Assembly: GCF_002090055.1 (NCBI RefSeq)
Contig: NZ_BBRH01000006.1
Span: forward strand, 248,001 to 312,000
DNA length: 64,000 nucleotides
Reading direction: 5' to 3'
Source of the DNA: Demequina sp. NBRC 110051
Lineage (GTDB): Bacteria; Actinomycetota; Actinomycetes; Actinomycetales; Demequinaceae
Numbering within the stretch: position 1 is the first letter of the stretch; every line of letters begins with the position of its first letter. Of this stretch, positions 49,219-59,750 are shown piece after piece. Under the pieces are notes generated by a model, which saw only the letters and a program-made list of their open reading frames with translations, was not told where the DNA came from and did not search any database. Both the position numbers and the translations under genes were made by a program.

Positions 49219-50666
49219 GCGATCTCCTCGCGGTAGCGGGGGCTGTGCCAGTCGGTGTCGATGGCCTGTGCCGTGGCGGGGCGGGCTTCGAGCGGCACCC
49301 TTCGTACGCGGGCAGCGGTGGCGGCCACGCGCTCGACGGCGGCGGGGGACAGGGCGTGGACGCCGACGGCGGGGCGGGTCGTGACGACCTCGGCGACCGC
49401 GGCGAGCTGGGTCGCGAAGGACAGGTCCATGATCTCGATGGGGTTGCCCTCGGCGGCGGTGACGTTGATGCAGCCGCCGCGGTCCAGGATCAGCGCGCCG
49501 GTCGACGTGCGCTCGACGTGTGGGGCGACGGGCGTGAGGTCGCCGTCCCACGCGATCTCGTGGGGGACGCCGCCGGCGACGGCGACGGCGGCGGCGCGCT
49601 CGGTGACGTGGGCGGGCACGGTGCCGGGCCAGCCTGTGGCGGAGACCACGAGCGCACCCGGGGCGGCGGCCGCGAGAGTGGTGACCTCGTAGCCGTCGTG
49701 GGCGGCGAGCAGGGCGCGGGCGGGGTCGATCTCGCTGGCCGTGACGGTGGCGCCCAGCGCCCGCAGGTGCGCGGCGACGCCCTCACCCACCGGGCCGTAG
49801 CCGACGACGTGAGCGGGCTGGTCGCGCACGCTCACGCCGGCGGCATCGAGGAGGTCCGCGATCGCGAGCACGCAGCTCTGGCCGGTGCCGTAGCGGTTGT
49901 CGAACCCGGTCTTGGTGATGGCGTCGTTGACGGCGACCACGCCCGTGGCGAGCGCGCCCGCGGCGTGCATGCGGCGCAGGGGAGTGAGGCCGCTGGTGGT
50001 CTCCTCGGTCGCGCCGGTCCAGCGGGCCACCAGCTCGGGTCGGGCCTCGTGGGCCAGGCGAGTGACGTGCGAGCCGTCGTCGACCAGCACGTCCAAGCCG
50101 CGGTCGAGGAAGCTCAGGGCGGCCGCGCGTTCGGCCGCGGGGGTGGTCAGCGTCGAGTCGGCATCGACGGGCACACCGCGGTCCCTCAGCGCCTGGGCGA
50201 CGGCCTCGTCGGTCTCGTCGGGGTGGGCGTAGACGGCGACGGTGGCGCCGGCCTTCGCGAGCAGGAGCGCGAGGTTCGCGGTCTTCGGCTCGAGTGTCAT
50301 GGAGACTCCGATGCCAAGTCCCGCGAGCGTGCCGGCGTCAGCGAGGTCGGCGGCGAGAGCCGTCGAGACGGGCATGTGAGCGGCGGCAAAGCCCAGCCGG
50401 CCGGCGGCGTCGCCGCGCCCGCCCATCGGCGCCCCGCCCAGGGTGATGTCCCCAGTGGTGACGTCGATGACGACCTCGGAGGTCGCATCAGCCGCCTGGA
50501 CGTCGGCGGAGAGAACCCGTGCGCCCATGCCGCTCAGCATGGCGCCAAGGGACGCGGCAACCGGGCCGTCCCCTGTCACGCGGAACGGTCGGCCGGCGAT
50601 CAGCAGGTTGGTGTCGCGGGCGAAGCGGCGCAGCAGCCGCTCCGCCTCGCCGCGCGCATCGGTCAT
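49215..50666 (-). CDS. adenosylhomocysteinase-like protein (possible S-inosylhomocysteine hydrolase)
   Basis: This 483-residue protein has the SAHH core. EETTSGLTPLRRM matches the catalytic Thr region, VAVNDAITKTGFDNRYGTGQ holds the catalytic Lys and Asp, and VVGYGPVGEGVAAHLRALG is the NAD loop. GGCINVTAAEGNP follows. It lacks the usual C-terminal KPDHYRY-type tail that completes the neighbouring subunit's NAD site, and its N-terminal third is divergent. It heads an ATGA-coupled operon with a SAH-deaminase-like protein. In Methanocaldococcus jannaschii a divergent SAHH acts on S-inosylhomocysteine after deamination by DadD, and the same route is plausible here. The ATG at 50666 is the family-like start; a longer open frame continues over mfd but is not coding. 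Confidence 0.8.
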   Translation of the reverse strand: MTDARGEAERLLRRFARDTNLLIAGRPFRVTGDGPVAASLGAMLSGMGARVLSADVQAADATSEVVIDVTTGDITLGGAPMGGRGDAAGRLGFAAAHMPVSTALAADLADAGTLAGLGIGVSMTLEPKTANLALLLAKAGATVAVYAHPDETDEAVAQALRDRGVPVDADSTLTTPAAERAAALSFLDRGLDVLVDDGSHVTRLAHEARPELVARWTGATEETTSGLTPLRRMHAAGALATGVVAVNDAITKTGFDNRYGTGQSCVLAIADLLDAAGVSVRDQPAHVVGYGPVGEGVAAHLRALGATVTASEIDPARALLAAHDGYEVTTLAAAAPGALVVSATGWPGTVPAHVTERAAAVAVAGGVPHEIAWDGDLTPVAPHVERTSTGALILDRGGCINVTAAEGNPIEIMDLSFATQLAAVAEVVTTRPAVGVHALSPAAVERVAATAARVRRVPLEARPATAQAIDTDWHSPRYREEIA

Positions 50667-50798
50667 GGTGCCAAGTCTAGGTTTGGCAGCCCGTCGCCGA
50701 CTCCCGCGCGGATGGGATCGCCCGGGAATCGCTTGTCGGTGCGCGTCCTTAAGATGGGTGAGCCGGAGATTCCGGTTCCTTGGCATGCCTGGAGACTC

Positions 50799-53700
50799 GT
50801 GAACCAGCCGCTCAGCGCCCTGCTCAGCTCCCTCGCGCCCCGCGAGCTCGCCGATGGCGCGCACCTCACCGCCGCCGCGGCCGCCGCGCCCGCGCTCGTC
50901 GCGCGCGCCGACCTCGACGGCCCACTCGTGGTCGTGACGGCCACCGGCGGCGACGCCGACACCTTCGCCGCCGCGCTCGGCGGCTACCGCGACCCCGCCC
51001 GCATTGCCGTCTTGCCCGCATGGGAGACGCTGCCCCACGAGCGTCTCAGCCCCCGCTCCGACACCGTTGCGCGCCGCCTCGCGACCCTGCGACGCATCGT
51101 CCACCCCGAGCTCGTCGAACAGGAGGCGGGCATCCCGCCCGTTGAGGTGGTCGTCGCGCCCATCCGCGCGCTGCTGCAGCCCATCGTCTCCGGCCTCCCC
51201 GACCTCGAGCCGGTGCACCTGCGCGTAGGGGAGGAGCACGACCTCACCGAGCTGGCCGAGTCGCTCGCCGCGGCCGCCTACACGCGGGTCGATATGGTCG
51301 AAAAGCGCGGCGAGTACGCCGTGCGCGGCGGCATCGTCGACGTGTTCGCCCCCACCGACCCTCACCCCGTGCGCATCGAGTTCTTCGGCGACGAGGTCGA
51401 CTCGATCCGCTCGTTCTCCGTCGCGGACCAGCGCTCCCTGACAGACGTCGAGCGCCTGTGGGCGCCCCCGTGCCGCGAGCTGCTGCTCAGCGACGACGTG
51501 CGCGCCCGTGCCGCGCAGCTCATCGACCAGATCCCGGCGGCCTCCGAGATGCTCGCCAAGATCGCGGACGGCCACGCGGTCGAGGGCATGGAGTCCCTCA
51601 TCCCTCTGCTCGTCACGCGCCTCACCTCGGTGCCCGCGATCTTGCCTCGCGGCACCCGCATGCTGCTGATCGAGCCCGAGCGCCTCGCGCGCCGGGCCGA
51701 GGACCTCACCCGCACCGCCGACGAGTTCCTCGCCGCCGCGTGGGTGTCTGCCGCCGCCGGCGCGGACAGCCCGCTCGAGCCCTCCGAGGGCTCGTTCCTC
51801 ACGCTTGAGCAACTGCGCGAGGCCGCGGACTCCCGCGGGGTGCAGTGGGTGAGCCTCGGTCCCTTCGGTGCGGCCGATGCCGTGGTCACCGGAATCGCCG
51901 ACCTCGAGGACCACCGTGGTCGCCTGCGCGAGGCGGTGGGGCTGCTGCGCTCGCGGATGGCCGACGGCTGGACGGTGGTCGTCACCGCCGCGTCCACGGG
52001 CAGCGCGCACCGGCTCGCCGAGCAGCTCACCGAGGAGGGCGTGCCGGCGCGGGTGCAGGCGGAGTATGAACGCGTCGACGGCATCGTGTCCGTGGTCCCG
52101 CAGATCACGGGCGCCGGGTTTAGCAGCGCCGACGACGGGGTGTTGGTCATGCACGAGTCCGACCTCACCGGCCGTGCCGCGGTCGCCGCGGGACCCAAGG
52201 TGAAGGTGCCGAGCCGGCGCCGCAACGCCGTCGACCCGCTGCAGCTGCGCGCGGGCGACTTCGTGGTGCATGAGGCCCACGGCGTGGGTCGGTTCGTCGA
52301 GCTCACCAAGCGCACCGTGCGCGGCATCGAGCGCGAGTACCTGGTTATCGAGTACGCGCCGTCCAAGCGCGGCGGCCCCGCCGACCGGCTCTCGGTGCCC
52401 ACCGATCAGCTGGACCAGGTCACGAAGTACGTGGGCGGCGAGGCTCCCAGCGTCAACAAGATGGGCGGCTCGGACTGGGCCAAGACCAAGTCGCGCGCCA
52501 AGAAGGCGGTCAAGGAGATCGCCGCGGAGCTCATCCGCCTGTACAGCGCGCGCATGGCGACGACCGGCCGCGAGTTTGGCCCCGACACCCCGTGGCAGCG
52601 CGAGCTCGAGGAGTCCTTCCCGTTCGTCGAGACCCCCGATCAGCTCACCACGATCGACGAGGTCAAGGCGGACATGGAGCGCACCGTGCCTATGGATCGG
52701 CTGGTGTGCGGCGACGTGGGCTTCGGCAAGACCGAGGTGGCCGTGCGTGCCGCCTTCAAGGCGATCCAGGACGGCACCCAGGTTGCGATCCTGTGCCCCA
52801 CCACGCTGCTGGTGAAGCAGCACGTCGACACGTTCACCGAGCGCTTCGCCCAGTTCCCGGTCAAGGTCGCGGCGTTGTCGCGCTTCCAGACCGACAAGGA
52901 GGCCAAGGAGGTCGTCGAGGGGTTGTCGGATGGCTCGATCGACGTGGTCATCGGCACGCATCGGCTCATTACGGGCTCGGTGCGCTTCAAGCAGCTGGGC
53001 CTGGTCATCATCGACGAGGAGCAGCGCTTCGGCGTGGAGCACAAAGAGACACTCAAGGCGATGCGCACCGACGTGGACGTGCTGGCGATGTCCGCCACGC
53101 CCATCCCGCGCACGCTTGAGATGGCCGTCACCGGCATCCGTGAGATGTCGACGCTTGCGACTCCGCCCGAGGAGCGCCACCCGATCCTCACCTACGTGGG
53201 CCCGTACGAGAACCCGCAGGTGGCCGCGGCCATCCGCCGCGAACTGATGCGCGACGGCCAGGTCTTCTACATCCACAACTCCGTGAAGACCATCACGAGC
53301 GCCGCGAGGCGCCTCAGCGAGCTGGTCCCCGAGGCCAGGATCGCCGTCGCCCACGGCCAGATGAGCGAGAAGCAGCTCGAACAGGTCATCGTCGACTACT
53401 ACGAGAAGCGCTACGACGTGCTCGTGTGCACCACGATCGTGGAGACCGGCCTCGACATCTCCAACGCCAACACCCTGATCGTCGAGAAGGCCAACACCTT
53501 TGGCCTGTCGCAGCTGCACCAGTTGCGTGGGCGCGTGGGTCGCGGCCGCGAGCGTGCGTATGCGTACTTCCTCTACCCGGCTGACCGGACCCTCACCGAG
53601 ACCGCCCACGACCGCCTCCAGACCATCGCGGCCAACACCGACCTGGGCGCGGGCATGGCCGTCGCCATGAAGGATCTGGAAATTCGCGGCGCGGGCAACC

Positions 53701-54275
53701 TGCTGGGCGGCGAGCAGTCGGGCCACATCGAGGGCGTGGGCTTCGACCTCTATATCCGCATGGTCGGCGAGGCTGTCGCGGACTTCCGCGGCGAGGGCGA
53801 CCAGGAGCGCCCCGCGATGACCATCGACCTGCCCATCGACGCGCACATCCCCGTGCAATACATCGAGCACGAGCGCCTGCGCCTCGAGGCGTACCGCAAG
53901 ATGGCCGATGCCGCGGATGGGGCCGCGCTCGACGCCGTCGCCGAGGAACTCGCCGACCGCTACGGCAACCTCCCCGAGCCCGTCGAGAACCTCATGGCCG
54001 TGGCGCGCCTGCGCTGCGAGCTGCGTGGCACGGGCATCACCGATGTGGTCGCGCAGGGCAAGTACGTGCGCTTCAGCCCGGTGGAGCTGCCCGACTCGGC
54101 GGCGCTGCGCGTGAACCGGCTCTACCCGGGCACGCTCATCAAGCCGGCCGTGCGCCAGATCCTCGTTCCCGCACCGCTCACACAGCGCATCGGCGGCAAG
54201 CCCGTCGAGGGTCTGCCGGTGCTCGACTGGGTGCGCGAGGTCGTCAAGGCCACCGCGGTGGCGCCAGTAGGATGA
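50799..54275 (+). CDS. mfd: transcription-repair coupling factor
   Basis: This 1158-residue protein has the UvrB-homology region (about 1-320), the RNA-polymerase-interacting domain (about 475-545, with LRAGDFVVHEAHGVGRFVEL and REYLVIEYA), the SF2 motor (Walker A GDVGFGKTEVA about 637-647, IIDEEQRFGVEHKE, SATPIPRTLEMA) and the C-terminal TRCF domain. It removes stalled RNA polymerase and recruits UvrA. The GTG at 50799 has GGAG 5 nt upstream. Motif copies at 51872-51880 (AADAVVT, linker before the RID) and 53903-53911 fall in variable loops. The next gene overlaps by ATGA. Confidence 0.97.
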   Translation: MNQPLSALLSSLAPRELADGAHLTAAAAAAPALVARADLDGPLVVVTATGGDADTFAAALGGYRDPARIAVLPAWETLPHERLSPRSDTVARRLATLRRIVHPELVEQEAGIPPVEVVVAPIRALLQPIVSGLPDLEPVHLRVGEEHDLTELAESLAAAAYTRVDMVEKRGEYAVRGGIVDVFAPTDPHPVRIEFFGDEVDSIRSFSVADQRSLTDVERLWAPPCRELLLSDDVRARAAQLIDQIPAASEMLAKIADGHAVEGMESLIPLLVTRLTSVPAILPRGTRMLLIEPERLARRAEDLTRTADEFLAAAWVSAAAGADSPLEPSEGSFLTLEQLREAADSRGVQWVSLGPFGAADAVVTGIADLEDHRGRLREAVGLLRSRMADGWTVVVTAASTGSAHRLAEQLTEEGVPARVQAEYERVDGIVSVVPQITGAGFSSADDGVLVMHESDLTGRAAVAAGPKVKVPSRRRNAVDPLQLRAGDFVVHEAHGVGRFVELTKRTVRGIEREYLVIEYAPSKRGGPADRLSVPTDQLDQVTKYVGGEAPSVNKMGGSDWAKTKSRAKKAVKEIAAELIRLYSARMATTGREFGPDTPWQRELEESFPFVETPDQLTTIDEVKADMERTVPMDRLVCGDVGFGKTEVAVRAAFKAIQDGTQVAILCPTTLLVKQHVDTFTERFAQFPVKVAALSRFQTDKEAKEVVEGLSDGSIDVVIGTHRLITGSVRFKQLGLVIIDEEQRFGVEHKETLKAMRTDVDVLAMSATPIPRTLEMAVTGIREMSTLATPPEERHPILTYVGPYENPQVAAAIRRELMRDGQVFYIHNSVKTITSAARRLSELVPEARIAVAHGQMSEKQLEQVIVDYYEKRYDVLVCTTIVETGLDISNANTLIVEKANTFGLSQLHQLRGRVGRGRERAYAYFLYPADRTLTETAHDRLQTIAANTDLGAGMAVAMKDLEIRGAGNLLGGEQSGHIEGVGFDLYIRMVGEAVADFRGEGDQERPAMTIDLPIDAHIPVQYIEHERLRLEAYRKMADAADGAALDAVAEELADRYGNLPEPVENLMAVARLRCELRGTGITDVVAQGKYVRFSPVELPDSAALRVNRLYPGTLIKPAVRQILVPAPLTQRIGGKPVEGLPVLDWVREVVKATAVAPVG

Positions 54276-54896
54276 CGAACATGACTGAGTCCCGTCGTCG
54301 TCGCGCCCTGGGCGCCGCGGTCCTGGGATCGGCGCTGGTGCTGGCCGGGTGCGCGGTACCCGGGCAGGCCCAGGCGCCGTCCGTGGCCGCCGCAGCCGCC
54401 CAGACCACCCTCACCAACGCCGAGGTCACCGACCTCTACGACGCGTGGGCCTACGAGGCCCACCAGCCGGTGACCCGCCAGCAGGCCGTCACGCTCGAGC
54501 TGCTGCGCCAGCCCATGCTGGACCGCATCGACGAGCTGGGCCTGCAGTACTCGCGCTTCTCGATGGAACAGGCCGCGGCTCAGGTCAAGCAGACCGAAGA
54601 GGTCGCGGGGGAGCCCAGCGAGGCGCTCGTGGATGGCTTCGAGGCCACCTACCTCATCGCGGCCTTCACGATGATCCCCGAGGACGACTCGCTCATGCGC
54701 GAGATCGCCGAGGAGGTCGCCGCGACCACCACCGTGTCGCCGCGCGAGGGCGACTTCGACGTCGACCAGCTGCTCGCCTCGATCGCCGAGGTCAGCGAGA
54801 GCGCCGCGAGCATGGCGACCGCGGGACAGCCCGCGTGGTTCACCGAGTTCAACGCGGCAAACATGTTCGTGGCGGGCGGCCAGGAGTGGCTTGCCG

Positions 54897-54904
<8 letters not shown>
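54272..54904 (+). CDS. lipoprotein in the mfd-mazG interval
   Basis: This 210-residue protein has a lipoprotein signal with lipobox LAGC (about residue 27). The helical domain that follows has pairs of charged helices, and the part after the linker (LTNAEVTDLYDAWAYEAHQP) resembles the start of SurA-N-like chaperone domains. Such genes sit between mfd and mazG in many Micrococcales. I cannot name the function beyond a possible extracytoplasmic folding role. The start overlaps the mfd stop by ATGA (an ATG three codons later is also possible). Its end overlaps mazG by 8 nt. Confidence 0.8.
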
Positions 54905-56917
<2,013 letters not shown>

Positions 56918-56949
56918 GGCTCGGCTGCCCGAGGCTCAGCCTCACCGCC

Positions 56950-56994
56950 AAGGCCGCGGATCCCTCACGGGGTCCGCGGCCTTCGCGCGTTTTC
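56950..56994 (+). terminator. terminator of eno
   Basis: AAGGCCGCGGATCCC (56950-56964) pairs with 56969-56983 over 15 bp with one G-T wobble and a 4-nt loop. A GTTTT run ends at 56994. Confidence 0.85.
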
Positions 56995-57008
56995 GGCCGA
57001 TGCCGTGG
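56995..57008 (+). repeat. complete GGCCGATGCCGTGG copy after the eno terminator
   Basis: An exact 14-mer directly follows the T-run of the eno terminator. It is extended by TCGCC, like several other copies. Confidence 0.8.
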
Positions 57009-57248
57009 TCGCCCGCCGCGCCTGGCTGCCCTCGCCCTGCCGCGCCTGGCCGCACCCCGTCGCGCCCGGCCGCCCACGCTGGCAATCGACCAGATGCCAG
57101 CGCCGAAGGCCGATTTCGGCTGCCCACGCTGGCATTGCGGAAGATGACGGGCTCCAGTGTCGCTGGCGGCCCGGTCCGAGCCCGCAATCCCACGACTCGC
57201 GGCGGCGCGGTGTCACCGGGGCCCGCTAGCGTCGGTGAGAATGGAGCC

Positions 57249-57983
57249 GTGAGCTCACCCCGACGTCCCGGCGCGCCCTCGGGCGCCCTGCCGGCGGCGC
57301 GCGCGAGCGCAAAACCCACCACCGCCCGCACGGCGGCGACGACCGGAGCGTCCCGCGAGACCCGCGCCGGCTCCCGCCGCTCACCCGCGACGGGCGCGAT
57401 TCGCACCACGACCTCGCGTCCCGGCACCGGCCCAGGGCGGACGTCGCGCGCGAAGGCGACCACGGCATCGGCCGCCAAGACGCCTGGTATTGCGGCCGGT
57501 AGCGCCTCGGGTTCGTGGGCGGGGATGCTGACCTGGCGTACGGCGATCATCGTGTTCGTGGCGATCCTCGCGTTCGCGGTCGTGTGGCCCACCGCGCGCG
57601 CGTACCTCGAGCAGCAGGACATGCTCGACGGGCTGAGGGCCGACGCCGCCGCGGCCCAGGCCGAGGTCGACGACCTCTCTGCCGATCTTGCGCGCTGGGA
57701 CGACGACGCCTTCATCGAGGCACAGGCGCGCGAACGCCTCACCTACGTGTATCCGGGCGAGACCGCGTACCGCGTGCTGGACCCCGAGACCCTTGAAGCG
57801 GCCGCGGACGCGCAGGGCGAGGCCGCCGATGGTGTCGCCGCAACCTCGGCCGATACCTGGTATGACGCGTTGTGGAACTCCGTCGAGGTGGCGGGGGAAA
57901 CCGGTGCTGGGGCTGGTAGCGGTGCCGGGGCGGGTTCCGGAGCCGGCTCCGGGGCGGGCGACGCCTCCGGCGACGACAACTAG
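57249..57983 (+). CDS. septum formation initiator, FtsB/DivIC-like
   Basis: This 244-residue protein has a long disordered N-terminal cytoplasmic region rich in Arg/Ala/Thr/Ser (about 1-92), one TM helix (about 96-118) and an extracytoplasmic coiled coil (about 120-145, with LEQQDMLDGLRADAAAAQAE). The FtsB-type end ARWDDDAFIEAQARERLTYV leads into YPGETAYRVLDP, and the tail is Gly/Ala/Ser repeats. FtsB bridges FtsQ and FtsL to activate septal wall synthesis. The GTG at 57249 follows GGAG. A motif copy (57465-57473) lies in the disordered N-terminus as TASAA. Confidence 0.88.
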   Translation: MSSPRRPGAPSGALPAARASAKPTTARTAATTGASRETRAGSRRSPATGAIRTTTSRPGTGPGRTSRAKATTASAAKTPGIAAGSASGSWAGMLTWRTAIIVFVAILAFAVVWPTARAYLEQQDMLDGLRADAAAAQAEVDDLSADLARWDDDAFIEAQARERLTYVYPGETAYRVLDPETLEAAADAQGEAADGVAATSADTWYDALWNSVEVAGETGAGAGSGAGAGSGAGSGAGDASGDDN

Positions 57984-57993
57984 ACTCCTCAGG

Positions 57994-58533
57994 GTGACTG
58001 ACTCCACCGTCCAGCCCGCCGACATCGACGCCCTGCGCGAGCAGCTGGGACGCCAGCCCCGCGGGGTCGTCGCCATCGCCGCGAGGTGCGCGTGCGGCCG
58101 GCCCACCGTGGTCCACACCGCCCCACGCCTGCCCGACGGCACGCCGTTTCCCACGCAGTACTACCTGACGCACCCCGATGCCGTCTCCGCCGTCTCGACC
58201 CTCGAGGCCAACGGCGTGATGAAGGAGATGTCGGACCACCTGCGCGAGGACGAGGCCCTTGCCGCGGCCTACCGCGCCGCCCACGAGCGCTACCTCGAGG
58301 AGCGCTACGCGATGGAGGATGTGCCCGAGATCCACGGGATCTCGGCCGGCGGCATGCCCGACCGCGTGAAGTGTCTCCACGTGCTGGTGGGTCACGCGCT
58401 CGCCGCCGGGCCCGGCGTCAACCCGTTGGGCGACGAGGCGCTCGCGCTGATCGCGCCGTCGTGGAGCCCCGAGCGCTGCACCTGCGGCGTCGCTGCTGAT
58501 GATTCGACTGCAACCGAAGAGGAGACCGCATGA
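57994..58533 (+). CDS. DUF501 domain-containing protein
   Basis: This 179-residue DUF501 protein has CACGRPTVVHTAPRLPDGTP, TQYYLTHP, and ISAGGMPDRVKCLHVLVGHALAAG, with several conserved Cys/His. The family is found in Actinobacteria between ftsB-like and ppx genes, and its function is unknown. The Cys/His set suggests a metal site. The GTG at 57994 starts 10 nt after the ftsB-like stop. ppx overlaps its stop by ATGA, so the three are one operon. Confidence 0.88.
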   Translation: MTDSTVQPADIDALREQLGRQPRGVVAIAARCACGRPTVVHTAPRLPDGTPFPTQYYLTHPDAVSAVSTLEANGVMKEMSDHLREDEALAAAYRAAHERYLEERYAMEDVPEIHGISAGGMPDRVKCLHVLVGHALAAGPGVNPLGDEALALIAPSWSPERCTCGVAADDSTATEEETA

Positions 58534-59486
58534 CCCGCGTGGCCGCCATCGACTGTGGCACCAACTCGATCCGCCTGCTGATCGCCGACGTCGCCGCCGA
58601 TGGTGAGTCGCTCACCGACGTGGTGCGCCTCATGCGTGTGGTGCGACTGGGCCAGGGCGTGGACCGCACGGGACAGTTCGCTCCCGAGGCGCTCGAGCGC
58701 ACCCTCGCGGCGACCGACGAGTACGCGGCCCTGTGCCGTGAGCATCAGGTCGAGGCGATCCGGTTCGTCGCGACCTCCGCGACCCGTGACGCGTCCAACC
58801 GCGACGAGTTCATCTCGGGAGTGCGCGAGCGGCTGGGAGTGGAGCCCGAGGTCGTCTCCGGCAACGAGGAGGCCGAGCTGAGCTTCCGCGGCGCCGTGTC
58901 CGTCGTCGACCCGGCCCTGGTGCCGCCGTATTTGGTGGTGGACCTCGGTGGCGGCTCGACCGAGATGGTGTTGGGGGAGCGTTCGCCCGCCGCGGCGCAC
59001 TCGATGGACGTGGGCTGCGTGCGCATGACCGAGCGCCACCTGCTGAGCGACCCACCCGCCGCGGGTGAGATCTCCGGTGCGGTGGCCGATGTGCACGCCG
59101 CGCTCGACACGGCGCTCAAGGACGTGCCGCTCGCCCAGACCCGCACCCTCGTGGGCCTCGCGGGCACCATCACGACCGTGACGGCTCAGGCGCTCGGGCT
59201 GGACTCGTATGACCGCGACAAGATCAACGGCGCACGCCTTCCCGTCGACGAGGTGCTGGCGGCGTGCGACGTGCTGCTCGCGGCCTCGCGCGAGGAGCGC
59301 ACCGCGATGCCGTTCATGCACCCCGGACGCGTGGACGTGATCGGCGCGGGTGCGCTGGTGTGGCGCGAGGTCGTGGCCCGCGTGCGCGACGAGGTCGCAG
59401 CGTCCGGCGGCACGCTCGAGGAGGTCGTCACGAGCGAGCACGACATCCTCGACGGCATCGCATTCTCGACGGTCGTGCGCGCCTGA
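58530..59486 (+). CDS. ppx: Ppx/GppA family exopolyphosphatase / guanosine pentaphosphatase
   Basis: This 318-residue ASKHA-fold protein has AAIDCGTNSIRLLIAD (phosphate 1), VDLGGGSTEMV (phosphate 2) and the acidic SGNEEAELSF. It is the short, single-module actinobacterial form, like Mycobacterium Ppx1. It removes terminal phosphate from polyphosphate, or converts pppGpp to ppGpp. The two cannot be separated by sequence alone. It is coupled to DUF501 by ATGA. Confidence 0.92.
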   Translation: MTRVAAIDCGTNSIRLLIADVAADGESLTDVVRLMRVVRLGQGVDRTGQFAPEALERTLAATDEYAALCREHQVEAIRFVATSATRDASNRDEFISGVRERLGVEPEVVSGNEEAELSFRGAVSVVDPALVPPYLVVDLGGGSTEMVLGERSPAAAHSMDVGCVRMTERHLLSDPPAAGEISGAVADVHAALDTALKDVPLAQTRTLVGLAGTITTVTAQALGLDSYDRDKINGARLPVDEVLAACDVLLAASREERTAMPFMHPGRVDVIGAGALVWREVVARVRDEVAASGGTLEEVVTSEHDILDGIAFSTVVRA

Positions 59487-59502
59487 CTTCCCCGACTCAC
59501 GA

Positions 59503-59602
59503 CGGTTTGGCCCATACCTGTGACTGATGTGCCCTCTGGGGCTCGTGTGTCGTGCGCGGGAGTCACATCTGTTGACACCGCTCACACGTGTGGGCCAAAC
59601 CG
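59503..59602. repeat. 100-nt palindromic element, copy 2
   Basis: CGGTTTGGCCCA (59503-59514) and TGGGCCAAACCG (59591-59602) are perfect terminal inverted repeats. The length equals that of copy 1 at 39156-39255. The middle is also self-complementary (CTGTGAC near 59519 against GTCACA near 59572) but differs in sequence. It lies 17 nt after the ppx stop and 31 nt before a tRNA gene. Confidence 0.7.
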
Positions 59603-59632
59603 ATGGGGCGGGTGCGGCACAATCGTGGTCAC

Positions 59633-59706
59633 GCCCTCGTAGCCCAATTGGCAGAGGCAGCCGACTTAAAATCGGCGCAGTGCGGGTTCGAGTCCCGCCG
59701 GGGGCA
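59633..59706 (+). tRNA. tRNA with anticodon TAA (Leu), class I architecture
   Basis: The acceptor GCCCTCG pairs with CGGGGGC, and the D arm is GCC/GGC. The anticodon stem GCCGA/TCGGC holds the loop CTTAAAA with anticodon TAA at 59667-59669. The variable loop is only 5 nt (GCAGT), and the T arm is GCGGG-TTCGAGT-CCCGC. The discriminator is A, and CCA is not encoded. Bacterial tRNA-Leu is normally class II with a long variable arm, so this is an unusual tRNA that reads UUA codons. Confidence 0.85.
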
Positions 59707-59750
59707 CTACGCATCACAGCGCGCACGCAGCGGGAATCGGATCGTGTGCG

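Larger units (their letters stand above)
56918..57248. other. 331-nt intergenic region between eno and ftsB-like gene
   Basis: No gene is visible in this gap. It holds the eno terminator (56950-56994), a complete 14-mer motif at 56995-57008, a run of imperfect GCGCCTGGC-like repeats (57018-57070), a hairpin CGCTGGCA/TGCCAGCG (57077-57084 and 57095-57102), and a direct repeat GCCCACGCTGGCA (57072-57084 and 57122-57134, 50 nt apart). The last 110 bases should hold the promoter of the cell-division gene, but no clear -10 box stands out. Confidence 0.6.

Noticed and set aside
49215-53870. A 1551-codon open frame on the minus strand
   Set aside because: Only the part from 50666 down is the SAHH-like gene. 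The rest is the complement of mfd, is Arg/His/Gly-rich and matches no fold.
59633-59706. A tRNA pseudogene
   Set aside because: All stems pair correctly and loop invariants (T33, TTCGA) are intact. Only the class I body with a Leu anticodon is odd.
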